Assembly (NCBI RefSeq): GCF_022012435.1 | Contig: NZ_JAKLUA010000002.1 | Coordinates: 62,001 to 126,000, forward strand | Length of the DNA: 64,000 nt | Direction: 5' to 3' | Source: Bradyrhizobium zhengyangense | Lineage (GTDB): Bacteria; Pseudomonadota; Alphaproteobacteria; Rhizobiales; Xanthobacteraceae | Part shown: positions 41,621 to 50,375 of the stretch, piece after piece | Position numbering within the stretch: position 1 is the first letter of the stretch | Layout: each line of letters starts with the position of its first letter | Position numbers and translations under genes: made by a program | The notes under the pieces: model-generated | Databases searched by the model: none | The model's input: only the letters and a program-made list of their open reading frames with translations | What the model was told of the DNA's origin: nothing

Positions 41621-41851
41621 ATGAAGCTGTCGGTCTCGGTCACATTAGTTGCTTTGACGATAGTAGGAATCATGGGCGCAAGCGCCGAAAAGGCGGGTGC
41701 CGTAGTGTACTGCACGTATGTTGATTATCCTGCAAATTGTGTCGCGCGGCCAGGCGTAGTGCTGCGGCCGCGGCCCGTTGCACGACAAGCGGTGGTGGGT
41801 GCTGGGACCGTAAATCGCGGTGGCCCGGTCAATCGCGCTGGCAGACGTTGA
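41621..41851 (+). CDS. small secreted protein, possible FixK target
   Basis: 76 residues from ATG 41621; GGAGG stands about eight bases upstream. Signal peptide MKLSVSVTLVALTIVGIMGASA, then VVYCTYVDYPANCVARPGVV with two Cys and an Arg/Pro/Gly-rich tail (RPGVVLRPRPVARQ, ending NRAGRR). Short exported proteins of this design are frequent in Bradyrhizobium; function unknown. A FixK/FNR-type box and -10 sequence upstream suggest expression at low oxygen. The DUF1254 gene starts 100 bases later. Confidence 0.75.
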   Translation: MKLSVSVTLVALTIVGIMGASAEKAGAVVYCTYVDYPANCVARPGVVLRPRPVARQAVVGAGTVNRGGPVNRAGRR

Positions 41852-41951
41852 CCGGTCATTTCGCGAGATTCGTAGCCTTGCTCGAAATCCCAACATCGGA
41901 TTTCCGCAGAACTGTTTTTTTAGTTCAACATCTGACAAGACGGGCCGCATC

Positions 41952-43448
41952 ATGAAATTGGTGGCATCAATGGTTGCTGCGCTGTCGTTTGTGGCGCTCT
42001 CGGCAATTCCGCTCAACGCTCAGCAATACAAGATGCAAACGCCGATACCGCCGGGCGTTGCAATCCCGGACAAGGTGGAGACCCGCCTTGGGACGCTGAA
42101 GTTCTTCGACGGCTTTCCTGATGATGCGACCGTGGAAAAGCTCTACGACAATTTAGACTTCCAACACGCCGTCCAAGCCTACCTGTTAGCCTTAGCTCCA
42201 GTGAACCAATTGGCAAATCGAAAGGGCATCGCGGAACTGGGGCCGTTCAATCTGACGGTGCCTATCTTCGAGGATAGGATGGACTCGAAGTCGCTTTTTC
42301 TCACCCCGAACAACAACACGCCCTACACTTGGTTTTGGCTCGACCTGCGCGACGGGCCTCTGGTCCTCGAAGTGCCACCCAATGTGCTCGGCCTCATCAA
42401 CGACATGTGGTATAATTTTGTTACTGATGTTGGGCTCGTCGGGCCAGACAAGGGGCAGGGCGGCAAGTACCTGATCCTGCCGCCCGGCTACAACGGTGAG
42501 GTGCCAAGCGGATACTTTGTCGTGAAGACGGCGACGTTCAGCGTCTGGGTTCCGTGGCGCTCGTTCTTGGTGAACGGCGATCCGAAGCCGGGCGTCGACT
42601 CGGTCGAAAAACACACGCGGATCTATCGCCTGAAAGATGCTGCCAATCCCCCGAAACTCAATTTCGTCCATGTTTCCGGTAAGGCATTTAGCACGCTGGC
42701 GCCGGGAGACTATCCATTTTGGGAGTATCTGAATCAGGTTGTGCAGGAGGAGCCGACCGATACAGTTGACCCGGTCACACTCGGCCTCTACGCATCGGTC
42801 GGCATCCAGAAGGGGAAGCCCTTCGCGCCCGATGCACGCATGAAGAAAATTTTGACCGAAGCCGCCTTGGTAGGTGACGCCACCGCCCGTACAATCAATG
42901 GCCGGTTGCGGATCAAGGAAAGCTACTATTATCCCGACAGCGCGTGGCGAACGGGCTTCTTCGGCGGTTATAAGTTCGAGGAAAACGGCGCGCGTATCCT
43001 CGATGCCTACTCCGCATTCTTCTTCTACGCGACGGGCGTGACGCCGGCGATGGATTCGAAGTCAGTTGGCGAGGGATCGCAGTACATGGCCGCGTTCGTT
43101 GATAGCCAAAACGAGCCCCTCGACGGCGGAAAAAATTACAAGCTGCACTTGCCGCCCAACATCCCAGTCAAGCAATTCTGGTCGGTCATCCTCTACGACA
43201 ATCAGACCCGCTCCATGCTGCAAACCGACCAGCGTTGGCCAGCCGCAACCAGCCAGAACCCGAAACTCTTGCCCAACGCGGACGGGTCAGTGGACATCTA
43301 TTTCGGGCCGAAGGCGCCGGTGGGCAAGGAGAACAACTGGGTGCAGACCATTCCCGGCAAAGGATGGAATACGCTCCTGCGTCTTTACGGCCCGCTCCAG
43401 CCGTGGTTCGACAAGACTTGGCGGCCCGGCGAGATTGAGCCGCTGTAG
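41952..43448 (+). CDS. DUF1254/DUF1214 periplasmic protein
   Basis: 498 residues. Signal peptide MKLVASMVAALSFVALSAIPLNAQ. The DUF1254 part (about 60-190: LYDNLDFQHAVQAYLLALAPVNQ, FLTPNNNTPYTWFWLDLRDGPLVLEVPP) is followed by a DUF1214 part (about 350-480: AFFFYATGVTPAM, GKNYKLHLPPNIPVKQFWSVILYDNQTRSM). Proteins of this pair are exported and widespread in soil bacteria; enzymatic function unproven. The ATG has only a weak ribosome site. It may share the microoxic promoter of the gene before it. Confidence 0.9.
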   Translation: MKLVASMVAALSFVALSAIPLNAQQYKMQTPIPPGVAIPDKVETRLGTLKFFDGFPDDATVEKLYDNLDFQHAVQAYLLALAPVNQLANRKGIAELGPFNLTVPIFEDRMDSKSLFLTPNNNTPYTWFWLDLRDGPLVLEVPPNVLGLINDMWYNFVTDVGLVGPDKGQGGKYLILPPGYNGEVPSGYFVVKTATFSVWVPWRSFLVNGDPKPGVDSVEKHTRIYRLKDAANPPKLNFVHVSGKAFSTLAPGDYPFWEYLNQVVQEEPTDTVDPVTLGLYASVGIQKGKPFAPDARMKKILTEAALVGDATARTINGRLRIKESYYYPDSAWRTGFFGGYKFEENGARILDAYSAFFFYATGVTPAMDSKSVGEGSQYMAAFVDSQNEPLDGGKNYKLHLPPNIPVKQFWSVILYDNQTRSMLQTDQRWPAATSQNPKLLPNADGSVDIYFGPKAPVGKENNWVQTIPGKGWNTLLRLYGPLQPWFDKTWRPGEIEPL

Positions 43449-43897
43449 CAGCGAGGAGGTCGAAGCTTCCTCCTCATTTCCGCTATTGGAGCCCTTTTCC
43501 GATATCCAGCGATGCCCGCTCTTGCGCCGTTGTCGGCGGAGAAGCGGACATCTTGCGCGTCGGAGCCGGGCGCTCCGATAGCGCGCATGAGGATGCAGGC
43601 TTGGCCGAGCCTACTCGTCGTCCTCGTCCTCGTCTTCATCCTCATCGTAGGATGACCGACCGCACGTGCGATGAGAAGCCGGTCAGAAGCATCGACATGC
43701 AGGCCAGGACCAGCCGCCACATGATGCGCGCTTCCTGCCAAGGCCGGCCGCTGCAGGTACCGCCGGAGCAAGTCCAGTTGCCAATTCCAATGTCTCCCTC
43801 GGTTCCAAATCCCTTTGCGCTTGGCAACTCCCCGCGGAGATGCGAGATTCGCGCGTGACTTCGATTTGCGCGTGAGCCTGCGCCGCGAAAGTTCAAC
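43449..43897. other. intergenic region with repeat debris
   Basis: 449 bases. Its first half is a diverged copy of 44849-44990: an ATGCCCGCT (43512-43520) / AGCGGACAT (43542-43550) inverted repeat, then a stretch ending in the tail of a DUF2158-like gene. From about 43656 the resemblance stops. A minus-strand frame at 43642-43899 has no family features and I do not call it. Confidence 0.6.
43611..43649 (-). pseudogene. remnant of the acidic tail of a DUF2158-type gene
   Basis: On the minus strand the frame reads YDEDEDEDEDDE and stops at TAG, like the end of the intact gene at 44946-45158. Upstream the frame has a stop within about 15 codons and no DUF2158 body. The flanking DNA beyond the stop is also similar to the intact locus, which argues for a broken duplicate and not chance repeats. 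Confidence 0.6.
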
Positions 43898-44704
43898 ATG
43901 ATGCGAAATCAGCGCATCGGGGATTCAGCCAAAGGTGCTGGTCCTCTGAGATCCTTCCTGTTCGCCCTTGCGATCGCGACAATGGGCTGCGGCACTGCGT
44001 ATCCCGCCGGCCTTGTCCTCGTGGCCGCCGACAGCTCGCCCACAGCCTATATTAGTGATGGCAAGCCGGCAGGAATACTTGTCGATGTCGTGACCGAAGC
44101 CTTTCGAAGGACTGGCGAGCCGATTGAAGTTCAGGTGATGCCCTGGGCACGTTGCCTGGCGGAAGTTCGCAGCGGCCGTGTCGACGGAATATTCTCGGTT
44201 TTCAAGCTGCCTGAGCGAAATGAGTTTCTCACCTACACCAACGTCCCGGTCATCACCCAGGTGCTGGCGTTTTTTGTCCCTGCCGATTCCGATGTGACGT
44301 TTGACGGCGACATCGGCAAGCTGGGAAGGCTTAGGATCGGGACAATCAGGGCCACGAGTTACGGCCTCAAGGTCGATAGTGCACTCAAGACGGGGGTGTG
44401 GTCGACGACCGTCGAAACCAACAATGTCGATACCCTCGTTGGCATGCTTGCCCTGAAGAGGATCGATCTGGCGATCGGCTACCGGCATGTCGTCCTCGAT
44501 GCCGCGCGCAACAAGGGGTTTCAGGACAAGATAAGGGAGCTGTCTCCAGGCATCGACGAGATTCCAAGTTATCTGGCATTCAACAAGCAAAGTGACTATT
44601 CGAAAGTCATCGCCGATTTCGATCGAGCTCTGACGAGTATGAAGGACGACCACAGCTTTGAGGCCATCTTTGAGAAATACCTGGGGCCCAAGGCCGGGCA
44701 CTAA
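43898..44704 (+). CDS. solitary periplasmic substrate-binding protein (SBP_bac_3 type)
   Basis: 268 residues. Signal region to about 37 (LRSFLFALAIATMGCGTAYPA). The SBP_bac_3 fold is visible: GLVLVAADSSPTAYISDGKPAGILVDVVTEAFRRTG, VMPWARCLAEVRSGRVDGIFSVFKLPERNEF and LGRLRIGTIRATSYG. Close relatives bind amino acids or act as sensory or orphan binding proteins. No permease or ATPase gene is nearby. The stop lies in a triple 11-base repeat (GGGCACYAAGG). ATG 43898 and 43901 are both possible starts. Confidence 0.88.
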   Translation: MMRNQRIGDSAKGAGPLRSFLFALAIATMGCGTAYPAGLVLVAADSSPTAYISDGKPAGILVDVVTEAFRRTGEPIEVQVMPWARCLAEVRSGRVDGIFSVFKLPERNEFLTYTNVPVITQVLAFFVPADSDVTFDGDIGKLGRLRIGTIRATSYGLKVDSALKTGVWSTTVETNNVDTLVGMLALKRIDLAIGYRHVVLDAARNKGFQDKIRELSPGIDEIPSYLAFNKQSDYSKVIADFDRALTSMKDDHSFEAIFEKYLGPKAGH

Positions 44705-44736
44705 GGAGGTCGGGCACTAAGGCCGGGGCACCAAGG
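44696..44736. repeat. three copies of GGGCACYAAGG at the binding-protein stop
   Basis: Copies at 44696-44706, 44712-44722 and 44726-44736 (the third has CACC). The first contains the TAA stop of the preceding gene. It looks like local slippage duplication. Confidence 0.7.
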
Positions 44737-44850
44737 GCTGTGGATGACCGTGTGATGGATCGCGTCGATGACGGTGCCAGCACTTCATGACCCGCGGTGT
44801 CCTGCAAGTCGAGTGCACCGGCACCGTAACTCCCTGTCTTAATGTCTCGA

Positions 44851-44890
44851 ATGTCCGCTGTTGTGCTGTGGCAGGCACAGAAGCGGACAT
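44851..44890. repeat. ATGTCCGCT/AGCGGACAT inverted repeat
   Basis: Perfect 9-bp arms (44851-44859 and 44882-44890) around 22 bases. A second copy with one arm change lies at 43512-43550, and single AGCGGACAT arms occur near 41412. A small dispersed family. Confidence 0.65.
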
Positions 44891-44945
44891 CGGGAGTGCC
44901 GGAGCGGAAAGCTCGGATCCAACCAGGATGTGGTGTTGGGCGGGT

Positions 44946-45158
44946 CTACTCCTCGTCCTCCTCGTCTTCTTCCTCGTCATCCTCATCCTCGTCTTCTTCT
45001 TCCACCTGGATGAGGGTGGCGAGCGGCAGCGTTTCGCGGAACAGATCGCCTTCCATGCCCATCCAGACGCAGAGCACGTCCTCGCCCTTGACCTCCGCAA
45101 CGGTCAGCGGCTGGCCGCCCGATTTGAGCATGACGATATCGCCGGCTTTCAATTCCAT
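44946..45158 (-). CDS. DUF2158 protein with acidic tail
   Basis: 70 residues. The body MELKAGDIVMLKSGGQPLTVAEVKGEDVLCVWMG is the DUF2158 (YodC-like) SH3-like fold, small and cytoplasmic, of unknown role. After VEE it ends in about 20 Asp/Glu residues encoded by a CTC/GTC/TTC microsatellite (on the plus strand), usual DUF2158 proteins being about 50-60 residues. The tail length may vary by slippage. Monocistronic; a broken copy of the tail lies at 43611. Confidence 0.85.
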   Translation of the reverse strand: MELKAGDIVMLKSGGQPLTVAEVKGEDVLCVWMGMEGDLFRETLPLATLIQVEEEDEDEDDEEEDEEDEE

Positions 45159-45390
45159 GGACTGTCCTTTCGAGTTGACCCGGATGCAACGCTAGCAAGT
45201 TGTCATGACACGCCGAACACGGGGCGGGGCTGGCGAGGGTCCGCCATGCCCCTATAGCGACCAAATTCGGCATCGCAGCCAAATGAGCGATGGGGCAGCG
45301 GCACACATCCGCCTCAAATCCATCACCGTTCCTCATCCTGGTGCATTCGAAATGTGGAGGCGCAATCTCCGCGTCCTCTACTGCAACTGG

Positions 45391-46635
45391 TTATTTGGTG
45401 GAAAGTGCCACCTGATCAATGTGCGAGTCGATGACCGGACCAAACCCCTCCCAGTGTTCGCCGTTGAATCGGCTCATTCGCATCTGTTCGATCGGATAGA
45501 AATCGGTCGGTGAGGTCTTGACGCGGATACCTGGACGGAGGGTTTCGACCTCGAAATCAAGATTGGCGGCCACCTTCATGACGTTCTCGCGTGTGAGATT
45601 GTCACCGCACTCTTTCAGAACTTCAACCAATCCCGTCGACAGATTGTAGGCCGCGATCGTGCCGGCGTCGGACTTGTCGGCTTCCGGATAATACTTTGCC
45701 AGGAAAGCTCGAAAGCGCTGCATGCCGGGGTAGCTGTCCCACTGCGGATCGGTTACGTCCATGTTGTAGAGGGCGGTCAGGATCCCCTCGGCGTTCTTGA
45801 CGCCGGCGGGCTTTATGACTCCACCAATAGAGTTCGAGACATTCGTCATGATGTGGATCGGGTGCCAATCGAGTTCAGCGACTTTCCGGATCGCCTGCGC
45901 CGCGTATTTGGGCGTGGCAATATTGATGAAGACGTCGGGTTTCGCAGTCCTGATCGCCACGACTTCCGAATCTACCGTTGGGGTGCCGACATCATAGGGC
46001 GCGCTGACGATGACGGTTTTGTCAAACTTCTCGCCAAGCCCGTCCTTCAGGCCTTGAATGTAGTCCTTGCCGAAATCGTCGTTCTGATAGAGCACGCCGA
46101 CCTTGGCGTTCGGATGGTTCGTCAGGATGTAGCTTGCATAGATACGTGCCTCCGCGCGGTACGTCGGCTGCCAGCCGATCGTCCATGGAAAATGCTCAGG
46201 ATCGCCAAACCGTGACGCGCCGGTCGACACGAATATTTGCGGCACACGCATCGTATTCATGTATTTCTGGATAGCGGCGTTGGTGGCCGTGCCGAGCGAC
46301 GCGAAAATCAGAAAGACCTCGTCGCTCTCGACGAGCTTGCGCGCTTGTTCCACGGTCTTCGGTGGACTATAGCCATCGTCGTACGAAATGAAGTTTATCT
46401 TGCGGCCATTTATCCCGCCGTTGTCGTTGATCATCCGAAAATAGGCACTCATCGTCCTGCCGATAATGCCGTAAGCCGACGCGGGCCCGCTATACGGCAT
46501 GATGTTGCCGATCTTGATTTCGGCATCGGTTGCACCGGCATCGTATTTTTTCTGAGCAAGTGCGTCGCTTCCGCTGGAAGCGAACAAAATGATGGCGGTC
46601 GACAACGCCGCCAATTGTCGCGTGACGAAAGGCAT
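45391..46635 (-). CDS. branched-chain amino-acid type ABC substrate-binding protein
   Basis: 414 residues. Signal peptide to about 28 (ending SDALA). Peripla_BP_6 (LivJ-like) fold: IKIGNIMPYSGPASAYGIIGR, NDNGGINGRKINFISYDDGYSPPKTVEQARKLVE, VGVLYQNDDFGKDYIQGLKDGL. It binds branched-chain amino acids, amides or aromatic acids for a Liv-type ABC importer. No liv permease or ATPase genes are in the window, so it works with a complex encoded elsewhere. GGGAG stands before ATG 46635. Confidence 0.93.
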   Translation of the reverse strand: MPFVTRQLAALSTAIILFASSGSDALAQKKYDAGATDAEIKIGNIMPYSGPASAYGIIGRTMSAYFRMINDNGGINGRKINFISYDDGYSPPKTVEQARKLVESDEVFLIFASLGTATNAAIQKYMNTMRVPQIFVSTGASRFGDPEHFPWTIGWQPTYRAEARIYASYILTNHPNAKVGVLYQNDDFGKDYIQGLKDGLGEKFDKTVIVSAPYDVGTPTVDSEVVAIRTAKPDVFINIATPKYAAQAIRKVAELDWHPIHIMTNVSNSIGGVIKPAGVKNAEGILTALYNMDVTDPQWDSYPGMQRFRAFLAKYYPEADKSDAGTIAAYNLSTGLVEVLKECGDNLTRENVMKVAANLDFEVETLRPGIRVKTSPTDFYPIEQMRMSRFNGEHWEGFGPVIDSHIDQVALSTK

Positions 46636-46765
46636 TTCGTTTCTCCCTGTGAACCTATGAAGGTGCTCGTTCGTTGAGGACCTCTTGTCGGGTCTCGCGT
46701 TGAGACTGAACGCGCTTCGTCAATGCCTGTCGACGGGAGAGCCGTCCGCACCTTGGCGCGATCGG

Positions 46766-46897
46766 TCAATATGACTGACCGGGGCGCTCGTACTTGCCGC
46801 CGAAGAAGTCCCTGGCAAACTTCGCCACCATGGCATCATGCGCCTGTTTTGCCCGACGGGTCAACGAATTTTCGTAAAATCCGCAGTCGCGGCACAT
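46766..46897 (-). CDS. possible 43-residue small protein
   Basis: ATG 46897 to TGA 46766. The sequence begins MCRDCGFYENSLTRRAKQAH and ends FFGGKYERPGQSY; codons are strongly GC-ending through most of the frame, unlike random intergenic DNA here. CRDC could bind metal. No strong ribosome site. It lies between the LivJ-like gene and the HAD gene in an otherwise empty 322-base gap. It may also be the end of a decayed longer gene; no family recognised. Confidence 0.45.
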   Translation of the reverse strand: MCRDCGFYENSLTRRAKQAHDAMVAKFARDFFGGKYERPGQSY

Positions 46898-46957
46898 TGT
46901 GCGGCAAGCTGCTGATTGTGCAGCGCCACCTACTGTGCATGGGGTTGTTTTCGGGAT

Positions 46958-47710
46958 TTAGCCCGGCACGAGCTCGGTCAGCGAGCGGATGATGCGGTCG
47001 GGCTTGACGGTCGAGCCTTCGGGCAGGCCGCCGCCATGCGCGTCGAGCCAGATCGCATAGATGCCGAGGCGCTGCGGCGTCACGACTTCCCATTCCAGAT
47101 TGTCGCCGATCATCCAGGTGTCTTCAGCGGTGACGCCGAGCGCCTCCATCGCGTGCAGATAGGCGCGCTCCTCGGGCTTGCCGAAGCCATGCTCGCCCTC
47201 GATCTGGATGTGATCGAAGCGATGGGCGAGCTCGAAGCGCTCGACCTTGGCGCGCTGCATGTCGGCGGCGCCGTTGGTGACCAGCGCGAGCCTGACGCCG
47301 TGCGCCTTGAAGGCGTCGATCGCATCATGCGCGCCGGGGAAGACGAAGATCGCTTCCTCGCGATAGGTGGTGAAGCGCTCGGCGACACGATCGGCGAGAT
47401 CGTCGGGCAGGGCGCGGTGACCGCTTGCAGCGAGCGCAGCAAAGCCGCCGCGCACCGTGAGGCGGCGCGCCTCGCCGAGCTTCATGCGCCACTCCGCTCC
47501 CGCGGTCGACCAGAACTGTCGCGCATAGGCCAGCACGGCCATGGCGACCTGAGCCGGTGGCAGCGGTGCGAGCTCCTCGGCGAATTCCTCGGCGATCGTG
47601 TTCCACGCGATCTCGGGCCGGCCATAGGCTGACAGGATGGTGTCGTCCATGTCGATCAGCATGGCGCGGGGCAGAGATTTCACGACGGGCTTGACGATGC
47701 TCATGGCCAT
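46958..47710 (-). CDS. HAD superfamily hydrolase
   Basis: 250 residues. HAD motif I is [12 protein letters not shown] (nucleophile DMDDT), motif II VTNG ([15 protein letters not shown]), motif III Lys in [10 protein letters not shown] and motif [12 protein letters not shown]. This is the phosphoglycolate-phosphatase/YjjG-like group with a helical cap; substrate unknown. The start (47710 or 47704) overlaps the hemF stop; GGAGGTG lies just upstream. Likely co-transcribed with hemF. Confidence 0.92.
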   Translation of the reverse strand: MAMSIVKPVVKSLPRAMLIDMDDTILSAYGRPEIAWNTIAEEFAEELAPLPPAQVAMAVLAYARQFWSTAGAEWRMKLGEARRLTVRGGFAALAASGHRALPDDLADRVAERFTTYREEAIFVFPGAHDAIDAFKAHGVRLALVTNGAADMQRAKVERFELAHRFDHIQIEGEHGFGKPEERAYLHAMEALGVTAEDTWMIGDNLEWEVVTPQRLGIYAIWLDAHGGGLPEGSTVKPDRIIRSLTELVPG

Positions 47711-48600
47711 TTCACCTCCGGCGGCAGCGACGACAGGATGGAGTCGACGTTGCCGCCGGTCTTGAGCCCGAAGATGGTGCCGCGGTCGTAGAGCAGATTG
47801 AACTCGACATAGCGCCCGCGCCGGATCAACTGCTCCTCGCGGTCCTCGGCGGTCCAGGCGCTCGCGAAATTGCGCCTGACGATGTCAGGGTAGATCTTCA
47901 GGAAGGCGCGGCCGACATCCTGCGTGAAAGCGAGGTCGGCGTCCCAGTCGCCGCTGTCGTGCCAGTCGTAGAAGATGCCGCCGACGCCGCGCGCCTCTTT
48001 CCGGTGCGGCAGATAGAAATACTCGTCGCACCACTTCTTGTACTTGTCGTAGTCGGCGACGCCGTTGGGGCCGGTGCAAGCCTCCTTCATCGCGGCGTGG
48101 AAGGCCAGCGTATCAGCGTCTTCCTGCGTGCGCCTTCGGTCGAGAACCGGCGTGAGATCGGCGCCGCCGCCGAACCACGCCTTGGTGGTGACGACGAAGC
48201 GCGTATTCATGTGCACCGCCGGCACGTGCGGATTGCGCATATGCGCGATCAGCGAGATGCCGGAGGCCCAGAAGCGCGGGTCGTCCGCTGCGCCCGGAAT
48301 CTGCGCACGAAACTCGGGCGCGAATTCGCCATGCACGGTCGAGCAATGCACGCCGACCTTCTCGAACAGCCGGCCGGACATCATCGACATCACGCCGCCG
48401 CCACCCTTGGCCCCGCTGTGGTCGGTGCGCTGCCAGGGCGTACGATTGAAGCGGCCGGCCGTGCCGGGATAGAGGCTTTGCGGCGCGTCGTCCTCGAGCC
48501 GCTCGAAGCTGTCGCAGATGTCGTCGCGCAAGCGCTCGAACCAGGCGCGCGCGCGCGCCTTGCGGTCTTCGATCAGTGTTGGGTCCAGCATGGATGTCAT
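47701..48600 (-). CDS. hemF: oxygen-dependent coproporphyrinogen III oxidase
   Basis: 299 residues. HemF blocks are present: [89 protein letters not shown] and [24 protein letters not shown]. It converts coproporphyrinogen III to protoporphyrinogen IX with O2 in haem synthesis. Cytoplasmic dimer. Full length. It ends overlapping the HAD gene and starts just after queD ends. Confidence 0.96.
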   Translation of the reverse strand: MTSMLDPTLIEDRKARARAWFERLRDDICDSFERLEDDAPQSLYPGTAGRFNRTPWQRTDHSGAKGGGGVMSMMSGRLFEKVGVHCSTVHGEFAPEFRAQIPGAADDPRFWASGISLIAHMRNPHVPAVHMNTRFVVTTKAWFGGGADLTPVLDRRRTQEDADTLAFHAAMKEACTGPNGVADYDKYKKWCDEYFYLPHRKEARGVGGIFYDWHDSGDWDADLAFTQDVGRAFLKIYPDIVRRNFASAWTAEDREEQLIRRGRYVEFNLLYDRGTIFGLKTGGNVDSILSSLPPEVKWP

Positions 48601-48604
48601 GTCG

Positions 48605-48970
48605 TCAGCCTTGCGGACCGTAATAGGTGCAGCTCTCGTTGCAACTGTCGCGGTGGATGCTGACGCGGGTCAGCTTGCCGATATGCTGTAGCCGCTCCCA
48701 GACGAAGCGCGACAGGTTCTCCAGCGTCGGCGTGCCCAGCGCCTCGATCTTGTTGAGGAACTTGTGGTCGAGCGTGAGCCTGACCTCTTCGATGGCGCGC
48801 TGGAGCAGGCCGAGATCGACCACCATGCCGGTCGCAGGGTCGGGCGTGCCGCGCACCGTTACCTCGGCACGGAAGGAGTGGCCGTGGATCTCTTCGCTCG
48901 CCTCACCAAAGGTCGTCCCCTTCAGCGTATGCGCCGCCTCGAAGCGGAACTGTTTCGTCAATTCCCACAT
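48605..48970 (-). CDS. queD: 6-carboxy-5,6,7,8-tetrahydropterin synthase
   Basis: 121 residues. Zn ligands: His in FEAAHTL and HGHSF (31-33 region), catalytic Cys/His/Asp residues in VDLGLL, LDHKFLN and [12 protein letters not shown]. QueD makes 6-carboxytetrahydropterin from dihydroneopterin triphosphate, the first queuosine-specific step. The gene sits between queE (15 bases upstream) and hemF (five bases downstream), forming a queE-queD-hemF-HAD run on the minus strand. Confidence 0.95.
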   Translation of the reverse strand: MWELTKQFRFEAAHTLKGTTFGEASEEIHGHSFRAEVTVRGTPDPATGMVVDLGLLQRAIEEVRLTLDHKFLNKIEALGTPTLENLSRFVWERLQHIGKLTRVSIHRDSCNESCTYYGPQG

Positions 48971-48984
48971 CTGTCCGTTCAGTC

Positions 48985-49617
48985 CTATCTGATGCCGAGC
49001 GATTTATGCGTCTGCAAGCTCAGCCGCCATTGCGGATGGCGCAGGCAATAGTCGATCGCGCGCACGGTGTTCTCGATGACTTCAGGTCCGTCCATCGGCT
49101 GCAGCGAGAAGCGCTCGAAGGCGAGGCGTTCGAAAGTCTCGGGCGCGGCGAGGGCCTGCGGATAGACCAGCTTTAGCTCGTGCCCCTTGCGCAACACCAG
49201 CTCGCTGCCGCCTTTCGGGCTGACGCAGATCCAGTCGAGGCCCTCGGGTGCTTCGACCGTGCCGTTGGTCTCGACGCCGATCTCGAAACCTCGCGCATGG
49301 AGCGCCGCGACCAGGGCGTCGTCGACCTGGAGCAGCGGCTCGCCGCCGGTCAGCACCACATAGCGGTTGGAGGCAGCTCCAGTCCATTGCCCAGCGATGG
49401 TGTCGGCGAGCTCCACCGCCGTTGCGTAGCGGCCGCCGAGCGTGCCGTCGGTGCCGACGAAATCCGTGTCGCAGAACTGACATGCGGCCTGGCTGCGGTC
49501 CGCCTCGCGGCCGCTCCAGAGGTTGCAGCCGGCGAAGCGGCAGAACACCGACGCGCGCCCGGCATGGGCGCCTTCGCCTTGCAGGGTCAGGAAGATTTCC
49601 TTGACCGCGTAGCTCAC
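48985..49617 (-). CDS. queE: 7-carboxy-7-deazaguanine synthase
   Basis: 210 residues from GTG 49617 with GAGGAGAG upstream. Radical SAM enzyme whose cluster site is CX14CX2C (GCNLWSGR ... ACQFCDTDF), the variant known for QueE of Burkholderia type and not an anomaly. VLTGGEPLLQVD and VETNGT are SAM-binding and substrate blocks. It ring-contracts 6-carboxytetrahydropterin to 7-carboxy-7-deazaguanine, next to QueD. queC and queF are not in the window. Confidence 0.95.
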   Translation of the reverse strand: MSYAVKEIFLTLQGEGAHAGRASVFCRFAGCNLWSGREADRSQAACQFCDTDFVGTDGTLGGRYATAVELADTIAGQWTGAASNRYVVLTGGEPLLQVDDALVAALHARGFEIGVETNGTVEAPEGLDWICVSPKGGSELVLRKGHELKLVYPQALAAPETFERLAFERFSLQPMDGPEVIENTVRAIDYCLRHPQWRLSLQTHKSLGIR

Positions 49618-49636
49618 TGATCTCTCCTCGTCATGT

Positions 49637-50095
49637 TCAATCGTGCGGGTTCCGGACCTGCCGGAGCGCTTCGCCTGCGGCCATCGCCGCGGTCATGGCG
49701 ACATTGAGCGACCGCAGCCCTGGCGTGATCGGGATCACCAGCCGCGCATCCGCGGCCTCGACCACCGCGTCGGTGACTCCGGCGCTCTCGCGCCCGAATA
49801 GCAGGATGTCCGACGTCTGGTAACGAAAATCGCGGTAGTCGGTGGCGGCTTTGGTGGTGAACAGCAGCAGGCGGTAGCCTTGTGCCGCCCGCCATTCCTC
49901 GAATTTGGTCCAGGAGTCGTGCCTGGTGATGCTGACATGGCCGAGGTAATCCATTCCCGCCCGGCGGAAATGCCGGTCGGAGACCGGGAAGCCGGCCGGT
50001 TCAATGATGTGGGCGGCGATGCCCAGGCAGGCGCAGAGCCTGAGAATCGTGCCGGTGTTCTGGGGAATGTCGGGCTGGAAAAGTGCGATCTGCAT
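49637..50095 (-). CDS. trmL: tRNA (cytidine(34)-2'-O)-methyltransferase
   Basis: 152 residues from ATG 50095. SPOUT methyltransferase with the knot motifs LFQPDIPQNTGTILRLCACLG, LLLFGRESAGV and RLVIPITPGLRSLNVAMTAAMAAGEAL. TrmL methylates the wobble ribose of tRNA-Leu isoacceptors. It is 19 bases before queE, another tRNA wobble-modification gene, and divergent from petA. Confidence 0.93.
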   Translation of the reverse strand: MQIALFQPDIPQNTGTILRLCACLGIAAHIIEPAGFPVSDRHFRRAGMDYLGHVSITRHDSWTKFEEWRAAQGYRLLLFTTKAATDYRDFRYQTSDILLFGRESAGVTDAVVEAADARLVIPITPGLRSLNVAMTAAMAAGEALRQVRNPHD

Positions 50096-50375
50096 GGGCG
50101 TTACAGGGCTTCGGCCGGGACGGAATTGTCTCAATAAAACATCGCTAGCGCGGGAATTCGTGCATTGCACGCTCCCGCGCCGTTAGCGGGCTTGCGCTCG
50201 CCCTGCAAGGGTGCCAATAGAACGATTCTGGACTGCTGTTTTTCGCCTTGTTTTGGCGAGGACAAGCCAAGTTCTGCCGCCGCGGGGGGCCGCGGGCGCC
50301 GGCAGCGCTGTTCCGGGGACCTTGGGGGCTCCTGGAGCGGTTCCACCGGCAGCATAAGAAGAAAGGGTTGGAATC

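Noticed and set aside
43642..43899. 85-residue minus-strand frame in the spacer before the binding-protein gene
   Set aside because: No ribosome site, mixed codon bias, and no recognisable signal peptide at its start; the hydrophobic stretch is near its end.
48985..49617. Unusual CX14CX2C cluster motif in QueE
   Set aside because: Known variant in the QueE family of other proteobacteria, so not novel.
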